The notes: generated by a model from the letters alone, not told the origin. A stretch of 64,000 bases of DNA from an uncultured Christensenella sp. (GCA_910583855.1 CAJTYL010000007.1:51002-115001), one strand, 5' to 3'. Positions 1-10,020 are shown, numbered from the stretch's first letter. A program made the numbers and translations.

Positions 1-2
1 CG

Positions 3-3000
3 GTATTGTTTGCTTTAATAGCTTTTTGTATGATGAGCAGCAAAACGGTAAGTGCTTACGCGTCTGCCGGTGCAGAAACGTCGGTAGATGTTTCTGCTAA
101 TATTTCTGATTTTACAGATTTAAAATATATATCAAACGCTGATTACTTTAAAGCGAACCCCCGACATGCCATCAATAACGGGAGCGATAACGCAAAAGGA
201 TCTTGCACGACTGTTGCTGTGCAAATGCTGATGGGATATCACAACTATTATTCCGATAGACGGTTGATTCCCGAATTTGGTGAAAATGGCGTACGGTTTT
301 TATCTGCAAATTACGGTGATATAAATGATAATCCACTAGTTAAGTCAACACCTGGTCGTGATTATGGCCGTGCAAGTATCGGTACTGAAGACGGCTTGTA
401 TAAGGAAATATTAGATTTGACGTTGTTTTCGGATTTGGAAGGTATAGGACAAGCGGTTTATTTAGTTAAAGACGGGGCAGTAAAATTTGTTAATAAATAT
501 TCCCCGATAAAAGAAAACGTATCTATTACGGCAGGACTCTTTTCCGAAGAAGCCGCAAAAGAAGAAATTGACGCCGGCAGACCTATTGTTTTAGGAATGG
601 CGGTGCTTGGAGATAAAAATTTCCATGTAGTAAATGCTTACGGCTATGCTAAGTATAATGGCGTGCAAGGGTTCATTACGCATTATGGATATAGAGACGA
701 TAAAACTCAAATCTGGGTGCCTTCAAGCTGGTTTGGTTTTCAAATAACAATGAATGTTGAACATATACATAGTTTTAAAGATAAGGAAATAAATTTAATT
801 GATACTTATAGAGAAATCGAATGTGAAACTTGTGGATATACAGGTGTTGATAGTTTATATGATATAAATACCAACGGAACTATAGTTAGGCTTAGATATC
901 CTCTTAACAAGGCGATTACTATTCCGGAAAATATTGGTGGAATAGAAGTAAAGGCAATAGGTAGTTCGGTATTTGCAAATCAAACAAATATAACAGAAAT
1001 AAATATCCCAAGTTCTGTAAAAAGTATAGGTAATGGTGCGTTTTTAGAGTGTAATGCCTTATCAAGAATTTATTTATTATATGATGTTATAACTATTGGA
1101 AATAATGCTTTTGAAAATTGTTATAATTTAACATCGCTATATTCATTAAACAATGTACAAAATATAGGTTCATACGCATTCAAAGGTTGCAAATTACTTA
1201 GCCATTATAATATTCCTAAGAGTTTAGAAACTATCGGAGATGGTGCGTTTGCCGGTTGTCATAATTTAGAAATTTCTGTTTCAGAGGGCAACACTAACTA
1301 TTGTACTAGTGGAAATATATTATTTAATAAAGATAAAACAAATTTAATTGCAGCCGGTAAAATCTTATCTGATATTACAATCCCAAGTACAGTTACAAAA
1401 ATCTCTCCGTATGCTTTTTGGGGAAACAGTAATTTGAAAACGGTACGTATTAATGAATCGTGTACTTCGATAGGTTCTTTTGCTTTTGAAAACTGTGAAA
1501 ATTTGACTTCGGTTTATTTTTACGCTTATTCGGTGCCGCAAATACAGGCAAACTCGTTTGCGGTTGCTGATTTTACGTTATACGTGCCGCGTAGCGTGCA
1601 AGCGGAATATTATTCAGCGTTTGTCGGTTTTACAAATAAAATTGATTCTATTCCGATAACGGTTACGCTTGTAAGCGATAATAAGGTAATAAATACGCTG
1701 AACACTTATTTTGGGGCAACCATTGTGGGGCTGGAGGATCCTTTTAAAACGGGATATAACTTTGTCGGTTGGTATGATAACGCCGAGTATGACGGTGACA
1801 TTTATATAAATAATGGGCTGTGGGATAGCAAAGTAGATTTTACCTTATATGCCAAATGGACAGCCCGACAGTTTTATATAACGTTTGCGGGTTACGGAAG
1901 CGATGGGCTTGAAGACAAGCTTGTTACTTATGATGAGCCGATAGGGAAATTACCAACGCCGACAAAAACAGGATATACTTTTGTGGGGTGGAAGGACGAG
2001 CATAACGTATATTATACAAGCGATACAATTTTGCAGAGAACCAGCAATTTGTCCTTAACCTCTGATTTCAAAGTTAACGAATACGTTATATCTTACAATG
2101 GAAACGGCGGGAATCCAAGCGCGGATTCACAGACGGTAAATTATGGGAGCGTAGTAAATACGTTAGCTACGGCAAGTCGTGACGGCTATACGTTTAAGGA
2201 ATGGAATACCCAAGCTGACGGTAAAGGCGACAAAGTATCCGCGCCTTTTACATATAACAATACCGACAATTTAACGCTGTATGCACAGTATACGGCAAAT
2301 AAATATTTTGTAATGTTTGATAATGACGGAGGCGATGGAGAAGCTAACGGAGTTGAAGCAACATATAATTTGCCTATGCCTACGGATGGATTAACAGCTC
2401 CGATTCGTAGAGGATATACGTTCCAAGGGTATTATACGGAAAAAAACGGTAAAGGGATTCCATATTATAACGCCGATATGACAAGTGCAAATGACTGTAA
2501 TTTCTTAAAGCAGACGACGTTATATGCGAATTGGAAAGCAAATGAATACGATGTTTATTTGGATGCGCAGAACGGTAGTGAAATTAGTACAGTTAAAGCA
2601 ACTTATAATTCGCCTATGCCTACGGAAAATATAACGGCTCCGACCCGTAAAGGATATACGTTCCAGGGGTATTATACGGAGAAAAACGGCAGCGGTACTC
2701 CGTACTATAACGCCAATATGACCAGTGCAAACGTTTGTAATTTTTTGGAGCCGACGACGTTATATGCAAATTGGAACGCAAACGAATATACGGTTATCTT
2801 GAAAAGCGGAGAGTTAACCGGGGGTACTGATTCCGTAAAAGCAACGTATATGGCTCCTATGCCGTCGGCAATAGCGCCTCAGCGTTTTGGGTATATATTC
2901 CAAGGATATTATGCCGATTTGAACGACGAAGAAACAAAATATTATAATGCGGATATGAGTAGCGCACGAGATTGGGATATCGCATCAGATTGTACGTTAT

Positions 3001-4475
3001 ATGCGCGTTGGGAAGGTATTTCAAGTACGATAACGTTTGAAATGGAAGGAGGAAGCGGAGGAACAAAAAGTACAACGGCATATTTTGGATCTGAAATGCC
3101 TACGGAGGATTTAGTCGCTCCAACAAGGACAGACTATATATTCAAAGGTTATTATGAAGAACTGAATGGCAATGGAAAGAAGTATTATGATGGTCCGAAT
3201 ATGGAGAGTGCCCATGATTGGGATAAGATTGAAGATACAAAATTATATGCATATTGGGAAAAAGTTTATTATTCGGTAACGCTTCACTACGGCGGCGGGC
3301 TGAGCGGCAGCGATACAGTCAGCGTGGCGTACGGCGAAACGATGCCATTACCTTACGGCAGAGACAGCGCGCCTATACATAGAGGATATGAATTTGTCGG
3401 ATATTTCAGCGGAGAAAACGGCAGCGGAACGCAATATTATTCTATGGAGGTACATTCAGGTTCCGATAGCAGATATTATGAAAGATTAGTTCCTTTAAGG
3501 CGATGGTACAGCCACAGTAACGGAGATTTGTACGGGTACTGGAAGCCGTTGGAGTGCGATTATACGTATGAAAACGTTAAACTGAACGACGGATATTTTG
3601 ACGAGAAATCTACCGTGTATTTAAAACACGGAACTACGGCAACGATAACTGCAAAAACCTTTGAGGGATATAAATTTTTATATTTCAACAGGGGCGGTGT
3701 ACAAGTTTCGTCTCAAACTGTAACGTGGGATATTGAATTGAAAAGGTCAGAAGATGACGGCAAGGTCCGTCCCGTAGACGGATTTTTTGCGGTATACGAT
3801 AAAGACGAATGTATCGCCGCGGGTTCGCTGATAACGCTTGCGGACGGCAGACAGGTAACGGTAGAAAGCTTGACTGGCAACGAGGAGTTATTGGTTTGGA
3901 ACTTATATACGGGAATGTACGATACTGCGCCGATACTGTTTATAGACAGCGACCCTTCGGGGCTTTACGAAGTAATAAAGCTGTATTTCTCGGACGGTAC
4001 GCAGGTTAAAGTAATAAGCGAGCACGGGTTCTGGGACTATAATCTGAACGAATACGTCTATCTAAACGCTAACGCTTATGAATATATCGGGCATTGGTTC
4101 AACAAGGGCGAAACGAAGGTACAGCTTACGGACGTAGAAATAACGGAGGAGTACACGACTCCTTACAGCCCCGTAACTTACGGACATCTGTGCTATTTCG
4201 TAGACGGTATGCTGTCAATGCCCGGCGGCATAGACGGACTTTTCAATATCTTTGCAGTTGACGCCGAAACTATGAAATACGACGAGTCGGCTATGGCAGC
4301 GGATATCGAGCGGTACGGACTGTTTACGTACGAAGAGTTTGCAGAACTCGTTCCCGTATCCGAGGAAGTATTCAACGCCTTCAACGGGCTGTATTTAAAG
4401 GTTGCGATAGGCAAGGGTCTAATCGATACCGACAGACTTTTATCTCTTGCGCAAAGATACGCGGAATTCTTTTAA
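3..4475 (+). CDS. Secreted multidomain surface protein: C39-like domain, leucine-rich repeats, InlB repeats, C-terminal Hint-like domain (5' truncated by window)
   Basis: The frame is open to the window edge, and the visible start begins inside a hydrophobic signal-peptide core ending near SAYASA, so the true start lies upstream. Counting from the TTG at 6, a papain-like C39-type region holds GSCTTVAVQ (Cys about 67) and a later FHVVNAYGY (His about 208). BspA-type leucine-rich repeats (IGxxAFxxCxxLxxIxIP) cover about 310-520. Six or more InlB B-type repeats (GYTFxGWY...LYAxW) cover about 545-1170. The last 220 residues start with CIAAGSLITLADGR (Cys about 1269) and contain EHGFWDYNL (His about 1340), typical of Hint autoprocessing domains. 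No LPXTG motif is seen. The role is inferred: a secreted adhesin or peptidase with self-processing. Confidence 0.85.
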   Translation, partial: VLFALIAFCMMSSKTVSAYASAGAETSVDVSANISDFTDLKYISNADYFKANPRHAINNGSDNAKGSCTTVAVQMLMGYHNYYSDRRLIPEFGENGVRFLSANYGDINDNPLVKSTPGRDYGRASIGTEDGLYKEILDLTLFSDLEGIGQAVYLVKDGAVKFVNKYSPIKENVSITAGLFSEEAAKEEIDAGRPIVLGMAVLGDKNFHVVNAYGYAKYNGVQGFITHYGYRDDKTQIWVPSSWFGFQITMNVEHIHSFKDKEINLIDTYREIECETCGYTGVDSLYDINTNGTIVRLRYPLNKAITIPENIGGIEVKAIGSSVFANQTNITEINIPSSVKSIGNGAFLECNALSRIYLLYDVITIGNNAFENCYNLTSLYSLNNVQNIGSYAFKGCKLLSHYNIPKSLETIGDGAFAGCHNLEISVSEGNTNYCTSGNILFNKDKTNLIAAGKILSDITIPSTVTKISPYAFWGNSNLKTVRINESCTSIGSFAFENCENLTSVYFYAYSVPQIQANSFAVADFTLYVPRSVQAEYYSAFVGFTNKIDSIPITVTLVSDNKVINTLNTYFGATIVGLEDPFKTGYNFVGWYDNAEYDGDIYINNGLWDSKVDFTLYAKWTARQFYITFAGYGSDGLEDKLVTYDEPIGKLPTPTKTGYTFVGWKDEHNVYYTSDTILQRTSNLSLTSDFKVNEYVISYNGNGGNPSADSQTVNYGSVVNTLATASRDGYTFKEWNTQADGKGDKVSAPFTYNNTDNLTLYAQYTANKYFVMFDNDGGDGEANGVEATYNLPMPTDGLTAPIRRGYTFQGYYTEKNGKGIPYYNADMTSANDCNFLKQTTLYANWKANEYDVYLDAQNGSEISTVKATYNSPMPTENITAPTRKGYTFQGYYTEKNGSGTPYYNANMTSANVCNFLEPTTLYANWNANEYTVILKSGELTGGTDSVKATYMAPMPSAIAPQRFGYIFQGYYADLNDEETKYYNADMSSARDWDIASDCTLYARWEGISSTITFEMEGGSGGTKSTTAYFGSEMPTEDLVAPTRTDYIFKGYYEELNGNGKKYYDGPNMESAHDWDKIEDTKLYAYWEKVYYSVTLHYGGGLSGSDTVSVAYGETMPLPYGRDSAPIHRGYEFVGYFSGENGSGTQYYSMEVHSGSDSRYYERLVPLRRWYSHSNGDLYGYWKPLECDYTYENVKLNDGYFDEKSTVYLKHGTTATITAKTFEGYKFLYFNRGGVQVSSQTVTWDIELKRSEDDGKVRPVDGFFAVYDKDECIAAGSLITLADGRQVTVESLTGNEELLVWNLYTGMYDTAPILFIDSDPSGLYEVIKLYFSDGTQVKVISEHGFWDYNLNEYVYLNANAYEYIGHWFNKGETKVQLTDVEITEEYTTPYSPVTYGHLCYFVDGMLSMPGGIDGLFNIFAVDAETMKYDESAMAADIERYGLFTYEEFAELVPVSEEVFNAFNGLYLKVAIGKGLIDTDRLLSLAQRYAEFF

Positions 4476-4492
4476 ATAAATTTACCTTTTAT

Positions 4493-4531
4493 AAAGCGGG
4501 CTTATTCACAAACGGAATAAGCCCGCTTTTT
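4493..4531 (+). terminator. Rho-independent terminator of the surface protein gene
   Basis: A perfect 15-bp stem (4493-4507 with 4515-4529), a 7-nt loop and a T run follow the stop codon by 18 nt. Confidence 0.93.
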
Positions 4532-4567
4532 GCGACCGTTTTCGCGCGGGGTTTTTAAACTTCTGTA

Positions 4568-4596
4568 TTGACTTTAATGGGCGGGCGTGTTATAAT
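4568..4596 (+). promoter_or_regulatory. Sigma-A promoter of the GH13 hydrolase gene
   Basis: TTGACT at 4568-4573, a 17-nt spacer and TATAAT at 4591-4596. This promoter lies in the in-frame extension upstream of the gene, which argues that translation starts downstream at 4634 and not at the TTG within the -35. Confidence 0.9.
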
Positions 4597-4633
4597 TTTA
4601 TTTGAAATATCCGGCTTAATTTTAAGGACTTCT

Positions 4634-6676
4634 ATGATAAACAGAAACGCATTGTTTTCGGACGAAACGGCAAATTTCAAAACCCCGTACGAGCCCGCAT
4701 CCGGCGATACCGTCACTATAATATTCAGAACGCTCGCAAACGACGTTTTGCAGGCTTGGGCGGTAATAAACGGCGTCCGTCACAAGATGACGAAATTCAG
4801 AACGGACGAGCATTTCGATTTTTATAAATTTTCCTTTAAGTGTACGCAAAAGAAAGTAAGCTATCACTTCTGCGCCGTAGACGAGGACGATATTATCTTT
4901 GTTAACCGTTTGGGCGCGGTCGAAAACGTGCAGGCAGAGTACGACTTTTCTTTCGTCCCCGGCTTCAAAGTTCCCGATTGGGCAAAGGGAACGGTGTTTT
5001 ACCAGATTTTCCCCGACCGCTTTTGCAACGGCAATCCGGACAACGACGTCGAGGACAACGAATACTACTACACGGGCGGACATTCGCGGAGAATAAGGGA
5101 GTGGCACAAGTTCCCCGACAGCCTTGACGTCAACTGCTTTTACGGCGGCGACTTGCAGGGCGTAAGGCAAAAGCTGAACTATTTGCAGGAACTCGGCGTT
5201 GAGGCGATTTATTTCAACCCTATTTTCGTTTCGCCCTCTAACCATAAGTACGACACGCAGGACTACGACTATATTGACCCGCACCTTGCCGTAATAGAGG
5301 ACGACGTGCAGCATTCAATGCAGCATTGGGAGAAGCACAACGGCTACGCGCCCAAGTACATTAAGCGCACCGTTTCCAAAACCAACCTGGAAAAGAGCAA
5401 CGAATATTTTGCGGAATTGGTTAAGGAAATCCACTCCCGCGGAATGAAAGTCGTCGTAGACGGCGTGTTTAATCACTGCGGCTCATTCAATAAATGGCTG
5501 GACAGGGAGGGAATTTATCTCGATAAAGAGGGCTACGAGGAAGGTGCTTTTCAATCGGTGAAGAGCCCGTACAGAAGTTATTTCAAGTTCAAAAAGCCCA
5601 ACGAAGCTCACAGCGAATACGAGGGCTGGTGGGGCTTTGCTACGCTTCCCAAACTGAACTACGAAAAGAGCCCGCAGCTTGAAGAATATATCCTCGATAT
5701 GGGCGCAAAGTGGGTTTCCGAGCCCTATTCGGCGGACGGCTGGCGGCTTGACGTAGCAGCAGATCTCGGACACAGCGCAACCTACAATCATAAATTTTGG
5801 CAGAAGTTCCGCGCCCGTGTGCGGCGGGCCAACCCCGAAGCATTTATTTTTGCCGAGCACTACGGTTCGCCCGAAAGCTGGTTCGGCGGCAACGAGTGGG
5901 ACTCGGTGATGAACTACGACGCATTTATGGAGCCCGTCAGTTGGTTTTTGACCGGTATGGAAAAGCACAGCGAGGCGTTCGACGGAGGCAAGCTGAGGGA
6001 CGGCAAACAGTTTTTTGACAGCATCTTCAAGGCAATGTCCAAGTTTCCCCGCCCTGCGCTGGATTCGGCGTTGAACCAATTATCCAATCACGACCATTCG
6101 CGCTTTTTGACGCGCACCAACAGAACGGTAGGCACCACCCGTACAAAAGGACCGCACGCCGCGGGCTACGGTATCGATAAGCGCGTTATGCAGCTTGCCG
6201 TGCTTATTCAGATGACCTGGGTGGGCTCGCCCGGCGTTTACTACGCGGACGAGGCGGGGCAGGTGGGTTGGACGGACCCCGACAGCCGCAGAACGTACCC
6301 GTGGGGCAGCGAGGATAACGAACTTATAGATTTCCATAAGCACGCTATAGCTTTAAGAAAACGTATTTCCTGCCTTAAAACGGGCAGCCTTAAACAGCTT
6401 GACGCGGGCAACGGCTATATCGCTTACGGCAGGTTTGACGGGGACGAGTGCTGCGTTGTCGTTATAAACTGCAACGACGGCGAGATTTCTTTGACCGTGC
6501 CCGTGTGGGAGCTCGGCGTTCCGCACGACGGTGCGGATATGAAGTTGAAGTTTGCCTGCGGGGATTGGGGCTATACCGAGCGCGAAGAGAAAAGCGCAGT
6601 CAAGCACGGCAGACTTTTCGTGACCCTGCCCGAAAATTGCGGATTAGTGTATTATTATAATTATAACGAAGAATAG
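4634..6676 (+). CDS. GH13 alpha-glucan hydrolase, neopullulanase/cyclomaltodextrinase type
   Basis: A cytoplasmic alpha-amylase-family enzyme of 680 residues expected to hydrolyse maltodextrins, cyclodextrins or pullulan. An N-terminal beta domain like CBM34 (about 1-120) precedes the TIM barrel, which opens with FYQIFPDRFCNGNPDND. The catalytic triad is visible: Asp of DGWRLDVA (about 373), Glu of FAEHYG (about 408) and Asp of SNHDHSR (about 487). DGVFNHCG is conserved region I. No signal peptide is seen. The ATG at 4634 was chosen because AAGGA lies 5 nt upstream and a consensus promoter occupies the longer frame. The branching enzyme gene follows 55 bp later, so the pair probably serves glycogen turnover. 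Exact specificity cannot be read from sequence. Confidence 0.9.
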   Translation: MINRNALFSDETANFKTPYEPASGDTVTIIFRTLANDVLQAWAVINGVRHKMTKFRTDEHFDFYKFSFKCTQKKVSYHFCAVDEDDIIFVNRLGAVENVQAEYDFSFVPGFKVPDWAKGTVFYQIFPDRFCNGNPDNDVEDNEYYYTGGHSRRIREWHKFPDSLDVNCFYGGDLQGVRQKLNYLQELGVEAIYFNPIFVSPSNHKYDTQDYDYIDPHLAVIEDDVQHSMQHWEKHNGYAPKYIKRTVSKTNLEKSNEYFAELVKEIHSRGMKVVVDGVFNHCGSFNKWLDREGIYLDKEGYEEGAFQSVKSPYRSYFKFKKPNEAHSEYEGWWGFATLPKLNYEKSPQLEEYILDMGAKWVSEPYSADGWRLDVAADLGHSATYNHKFWQKFRARVRRANPEAFIFAEHYGSPESWFGGNEWDSVMNYDAFMEPVSWFLTGMEKHSEAFDGGKLRDGKQFFDSIFKAMSKFPRPALDSALNQLSNHDHSRFLTRTNRTVGTTRTKGPHAAGYGIDKRVMQLAVLIQMTWVGSPGVYYADEAGQVGWTDPDSRRTYPWGSEDNELIDFHKHAIALRKRISCLKTGSLKQLDAGNGYIAYGRFDGDECCVVVINCNDGEISLTVPVWELGVPHDGADMKLKFACGDWGYTEREEKSAVKHGRLFVTLPENCGLVYYYNYNEE

Positions 6677-6731
6677 TACATGCGCTCAAATAACGGATAA
6701 AAATTAAAAATCAATATTATAAGGGTAAGAA

Positions 6732-8789
6732 ATGAATAAATTTTTCGGGGATTTGGACAGATATCTGTTCCATCACGGCACTCATTACGAGCTTTACAAC
6801 AAGATGGGTGCGCACATACGCGAGGAAAACGGCGTTCGCGGCGTCCGTTTCGTGCTTTGGGCGCCTAACGCAAAAGCCGTTTGCGTCGTTTCGGACGGCA
6901 ACGGCTGGACGCCTTGGGCAGACGTTATGGAAAAGGTTGACGACGCCATGTGGGAGCTGTTCGTCCCCGGAATGTGCGAGGGAGTCAAATATAAATACTT
7001 AATCGTCCGCGCAGACGGCAGTGAGGCGTATAAAATCGACCCCTACGCTTACGGCTCGGAAAAACGCCCCGCAAACGCTTCCGTCGTTACCAATCTCGAT
7101 AACTACGTTTGGGGCGACGGAAAGTGGCGCAAAGAGAAGAAAGGCGAAAACTTCCTTGAAAAGCCGATGGCTGTGTACGAGGTGCATTTGGGAAGCTGGA
7201 AAAAGGACTTGTCAAAGTGGGACGAGGACCAGTTTTTCGACTACCGCCGCTTGGCGCACGAGCTTGCCGAATACGTCAACTATATGGGCTATACGCATGT
7301 GGAGCTTATGGGTATTTGCGAATATCCCTTCGACCCGAGCTGGGGCTATCAGGTAACGGGCTACTTCTGTCCCACCGCAAGATACGGCTCGCCCGAGGAT
7401 TTTATGTATTTCGTCGACCATATGCATAAGAACGGCATCGGCGTAATTTTGGACTGGGTGCCTGCGCACTTCCCCAAGGACGATTGGGGGCTTGCCAACT
7501 TCGACGGAACGCCCCTCTACGAATACGCCGACCCATTGCGCGCCGAATATCCCGAATGGGGCACGAAGGCGTTCGATTTGAGCAAAAAGGAGGTTTCCAA
7601 TTTCCTCATAGCTTCCGCTTTCTTCTGGGTTGAAAAATATCATATAGACGCGCTTCGCGCGGACGCGGTTGCTGCAATGTTCTATAACAGCTTCGGCAGA
7701 GAGCAGTACCGCCCCAATATCTACGGCGGCAACGAAAATTTGGAAAGCTTCGAGTTCTTCCGCCATTTGAACAGTGTTATAAGACAGCGCACTGACGCTT
7801 TCCTGATTGCTGAGGACAGCTCCATAATCGCGGGCGTTACGAAGCCCGCAAAGGACGGCGGCTTCGGTTTCGGCTTAAAGTGGAATATGGGCTGGATGAA
7901 CGACGGCATAAAATACTACAACACCGACCCCATTTTCAGACCCTATCACCATCACCTGATGACGCACACCTTCGAGTACGCTTTCAACGAAAATTATATG
8001 CTCGTTTTGTCGCACGACGAGGTAGTTTATGGCAAAGGCACTATGATAAATAAGCAGGTCGGCAACAAAATGGATAAGATGGGCAGCCTTAAAACCTGCT
8101 ACACAATGATGATGGGACACCCCGGCAAAAAGCTTCTGTTTATGGGTCAGGAATTTGCTCAGGAGCGGGAGTGGAACTTCAAAACGGGGCTTGACTGGTT
8201 CCTTTGCGACGACGAGGGGCATCGCGACGTTATGAACTGTTACCGCACCCTTCTGCATATTTACAGGAATTATCCCGTTTTATATAACGATTGCGGCGGA
8301 CCTGTCACGTGCGAGTGGATAAACAGCGGCGACTATAACAGGAATATTTTCACGTTTATACGCCGCAACCCGTGGAATTATAACAACGCGCTTATCTTCG
8401 TGTGCAACTTTGCGCCCGTCGAGCGGTATGAAATGGGCGTAGGCGCGCCCGTTGCAGGTAAATATAAGCGGATTTTTACAACGTATTCGGAAGATAACCT
8501 CGTTGAAATCAACGCGATAGAAGAGCTTTGCGACGGCAGAAAATACAAGCTTAAATTCGATTTAAGACCGTACGAATCTATAATTTTCGAAATCCCGTTC
8601 GTTGAGGAAACGGAGGAAGAAAGGAAGGAACACAAGAAAGTCCAAACAGCAATAAAGAAGCAGTTCAACGAGATTAAAAACGACCTGTCGCACGTCCCCC
8701 AGATTGAAGTGCCCGAAGCGTTGAAAAAGAATACCTCCGAAAAAAAACCTGCGTCGGCTAAAAAATCTTCTGCAAAGAAAAAATCGTAA
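6732..8789 (+). CDS. glgB: 1,4-alpha-glucan branching enzyme
   Basis: Transfers alpha-1,4 glucan segments to form alpha-1,6 branches in glycogen. An N-terminal CBM48-like domain (FVLWAPNAKAVCVVSDGNGW, about 40-60) precedes the GH13 barrel, with conserved HLGSWKKD, YTHVELMGICEYPFD and WGYQVTGYF. The catalytic residues are Asp of LRADAVAAM (about 311), Glu of FLIAEDSS (about 361) and Asp of LSHDEVVYG (about 429). At 685 residues it is slightly long, because of a lysine/serine-rich tail from about 660 that branching enzymes usually lack. AAGGG lies 8 nt before the ATG. It is probably cotranscribed with the preceding GH13 gene. No glgA, glgC or glgP is in the window. Confidence 0.95.
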   Translation: MNKFFGDLDRYLFHHGTHYELYNKMGAHIREENGVRGVRFVLWAPNAKAVCVVSDGNGWTPWADVMEKVDDAMWELFVPGMCEGVKYKYLIVRADGSEAYKIDPYAYGSEKRPANASVVTNLDNYVWGDGKWRKEKKGENFLEKPMAVYEVHLGSWKKDLSKWDEDQFFDYRRLAHELAEYVNYMGYTHVELMGICEYPFDPSWGYQVTGYFCPTARYGSPEDFMYFVDHMHKNGIGVILDWVPAHFPKDDWGLANFDGTPLYEYADPLRAEYPEWGTKAFDLSKKEVSNFLIASAFFWVEKYHIDALRADAVAAMFYNSFGREQYRPNIYGGNENLESFEFFRHLNSVIRQRTDAFLIAEDSSIIAGVTKPAKDGGFGFGLKWNMGWMNDGIKYYNTDPIFRPYHHHLMTHTFEYAFNENYMLVLSHDEVVYGKGTMINKQVGNKMDKMGSLKTCYTMMMGHPGKKLLFMGQEFAQEREWNFKTGLDWFLCDDEGHRDVMNCYRTLLHIYRNYPVLYNDCGGPVTCEWINSGDYNRNIFTFIRRNPWNYNNALIFVCNFAPVERYEMGVGAPVAGKYKRIFTTYSEDNLVEINAIEELCDGRKYKLKFDLRPYESIIFEIPFVEETEEERKEHKKVQTAIKKQFNEIKNDLSHVPQIEVPEALKKNTSEKKPASAKKSSAKKKS

Positions 8790-8804
8790 TCTAAAACAAA
8801 TTTG

Positions 8805-8840
8805 AAGCCGCCCGCGCAATTTGCGCGGGCGGCTTTATTA
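8805..8840 (+). terminator. Rho-independent terminator after glgB
   Basis: An 11-bp GC-rich stem (8807-8817 with 8823-8833) extended by two A-T pairs, with a 5-nt loop and a T-rich tail. Confidence 0.92.
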
Positions 8841-8871
8841 AAAATACGCGGCTAACGCTGTGCGCTTACAC

Positions 8872-8900
8872 TTGACCGATATGGCGCGTTGTAGTATAAT
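8872..8900 (+). promoter_or_regulatory. Sigma-A promoter of nadA
   Basis: TTGACC at 8872-8877, a 17-nt spacer and TATAAT at 8895-8900. Transcription would start near 8907, so starts upstream of 8905 are excluded and the ATG at 8926 is favoured. Confidence 0.9.
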
Positions 8901-8925
8901 TCATATGCAATATTTAGGAATTTAT

Positions 8926-9840
8926 ATGATTAGAGATTTACAGCAGCAAATTTTCGAACTTAAAAAAGAGCGTGATATATGTATCCTCGCCCACAGCTAT
9001 ATGTCCGAAGAGATATGCGAGGTCGCAGATTTCACGGGCGACAGCTACGCCCTGTCCGTAAAGGCGAAAACCGTCCCGCAAAGCACCGTAATAATGTGCG
9101 GAGTCAGGTTTATGGCGGAAACAGTCAAAATGTTTTCGCCGGGGAAAAAAGTTATCCTTGCTAACCCCGCGGCGGGCTGTCCTATGGCGGAGCAGTTCGG
9201 TAAGGAGGAAATTCTGCGCATAAAAAAAGAAAACCCGGACATTGCCGTCGTTGCGTACGTAAACACCACGGCGGAGCTTAAAACCGTTGCGGACGTTTGC
9301 GTAACATCGTCGAGCGCGGTTAAAATTTGCCGCGTTATGCCTGAAAAAAACATTCTTTTCATTCCCGATATAAACTTAGGAACTTACGTGAAAAGTCAAG
9401 TGCCAGAAAAGAATTTCAAACTTTTATCCGGCGGCTGCCCCGTTCACGCAAAAGCCGGTCGGGAGGAAGCAATAAAAGCCAAGGCGGCGCACCCCGACGC
9501 ACTGTTTTTGGTTCACCCTGAATGCCGCGCTGAGGTCGTAGAACTTGCGGACTTCGTCGGCTCAACTTCGGGAATAATGGATTTTGCGGAGAAGTCCGAG
9601 GCGAAGGAGTTCATTATCGGCACTGAAAACGCTATTGTTCAGCACCTGCAATTCAAGTGCCGCAATAAAAAGTTTTATCCCCTTTCAAAGGATTTCGTTT
9701 GCCGCGATATGAAAATAACGACCTTGCCCGACGTTTTAAACTGCGTCTTAGGCCGCGGCGGCGAAGAAATAGTTTTAGAAGAGGGTTTAAGGAAAAAAGC
9801 AGTAAAGTGTATTGAAAGAATGATTGAATTAGGCGGCTAA
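8926..9840 (+). CDS. nadA: Quinolinate synthase A
   Basis: Condenses iminoaspartate with dihydroxyacetone phosphate to quinolinate in NAD synthesis, using a [4Fe-4S] cluster. The 304-residue protein has the family motifs ILAHSYMSEEICEVADFTGD near residue 20, MCGVRFMAET, NPAAGCPMA, GCPVHAKAG and VHPECRAEV. The conserved cysteines at MCGV, GGCPVH and the C-terminal region fit cluster ligation. The start at 8926 follows AGGAA by about 7 nt and sits about 19 nt after the predicted transcription start. nadB and nadC are not in the window. It lies just before the IscR/NifS/NifU genes, which could mature its cluster; that link is inference. Confidence 0.95.
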   Translation: MIRDLQQQIFELKKERDICILAHSYMSEEICEVADFTGDSYALSVKAKTVPQSTVIMCGVRFMAETVKMFSPGKKVILANPAAGCPMAEQFGKEEILRIKKENPDIAVVAYVNTTAELKTVADVCVTSSSAVKICRVMPEKNILFIPDINLGTYVKSQVPEKNFKLLSGGCPVHAKAGREEAIKAKAAHPDALFLVHPECRAEVVELADFVGSTSGIMDFAEKSEAKEFIIGTENAIVQHLQFKCRNKKFYPLSKDFVCRDMKITTLPDVLNCVLGRGGEEIVLEEGLRKKAVKCIERMIELGG

Positions 9841-10020
9841 AATTCATTCCGCTAATTGTCATTCTTGCGCTTTTGCCCCCTGTCATTCTGCGCGAGGGCA
9901 AAGCCCGCTGCTTTGCGCACCTTATTGTAAAAATTTCTTGTAATAATGCGCAAAACGCAGTGAAGAATATCAAATAATCACGGTGCAAAACGCAGTGTAG
10001 CGTAGCCGAAGAATCTCACT
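9841..10020. repeat. Degenerate intergenic repeat of the TGTCATTCTG...GAAGAATCTCACT type
   Basis: The gap between nadA and the Rrf2 gene has no gene. It holds two TGTCATTCT-like beginnings (near 9857 and 9890) and two ends resembling CGCAGTG(A/T)GAAGAATCTC (near 9956 and 10003). This matches the general form of short dispersed intergenic repeats common in bacterial genomes. Copy number elsewhere cannot be judged here. Confidence 0.5.

Noticed and set aside
1740..3260. The InlB-type repeats as a DNA repeat or CRISPR-like array
   Set aside because: They are protein repeats with diverged DNA and no constant spacer pattern; no CRISPR array or cas gene was seen in the window.
3805..4475. A splicing intein in the surface protein
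   Set aside because: No C-terminal His-Asn followed by Cys/Ser/Thr splice junction and no downstream extein; a Hint-like processing domain fits better.
4568..4633. In-frame extension of the GH13 gene from a TTG at 4568
   Set aside because: The TTG is the -35 box of a consensus promoter and the frame also covers the -10, so translation cannot start there.
4622..5314. 230-codon minus-strand frame opposite the GH13 gene
   Set aside because: It is a codon-bias shadow of a clearly coding plus-strand gene and shows no family features.
8860..8925. Longer NadA starting upstream of 8926
   Set aside because: The extension spans the nadA promoter; the predicted transcript begins near 8907.
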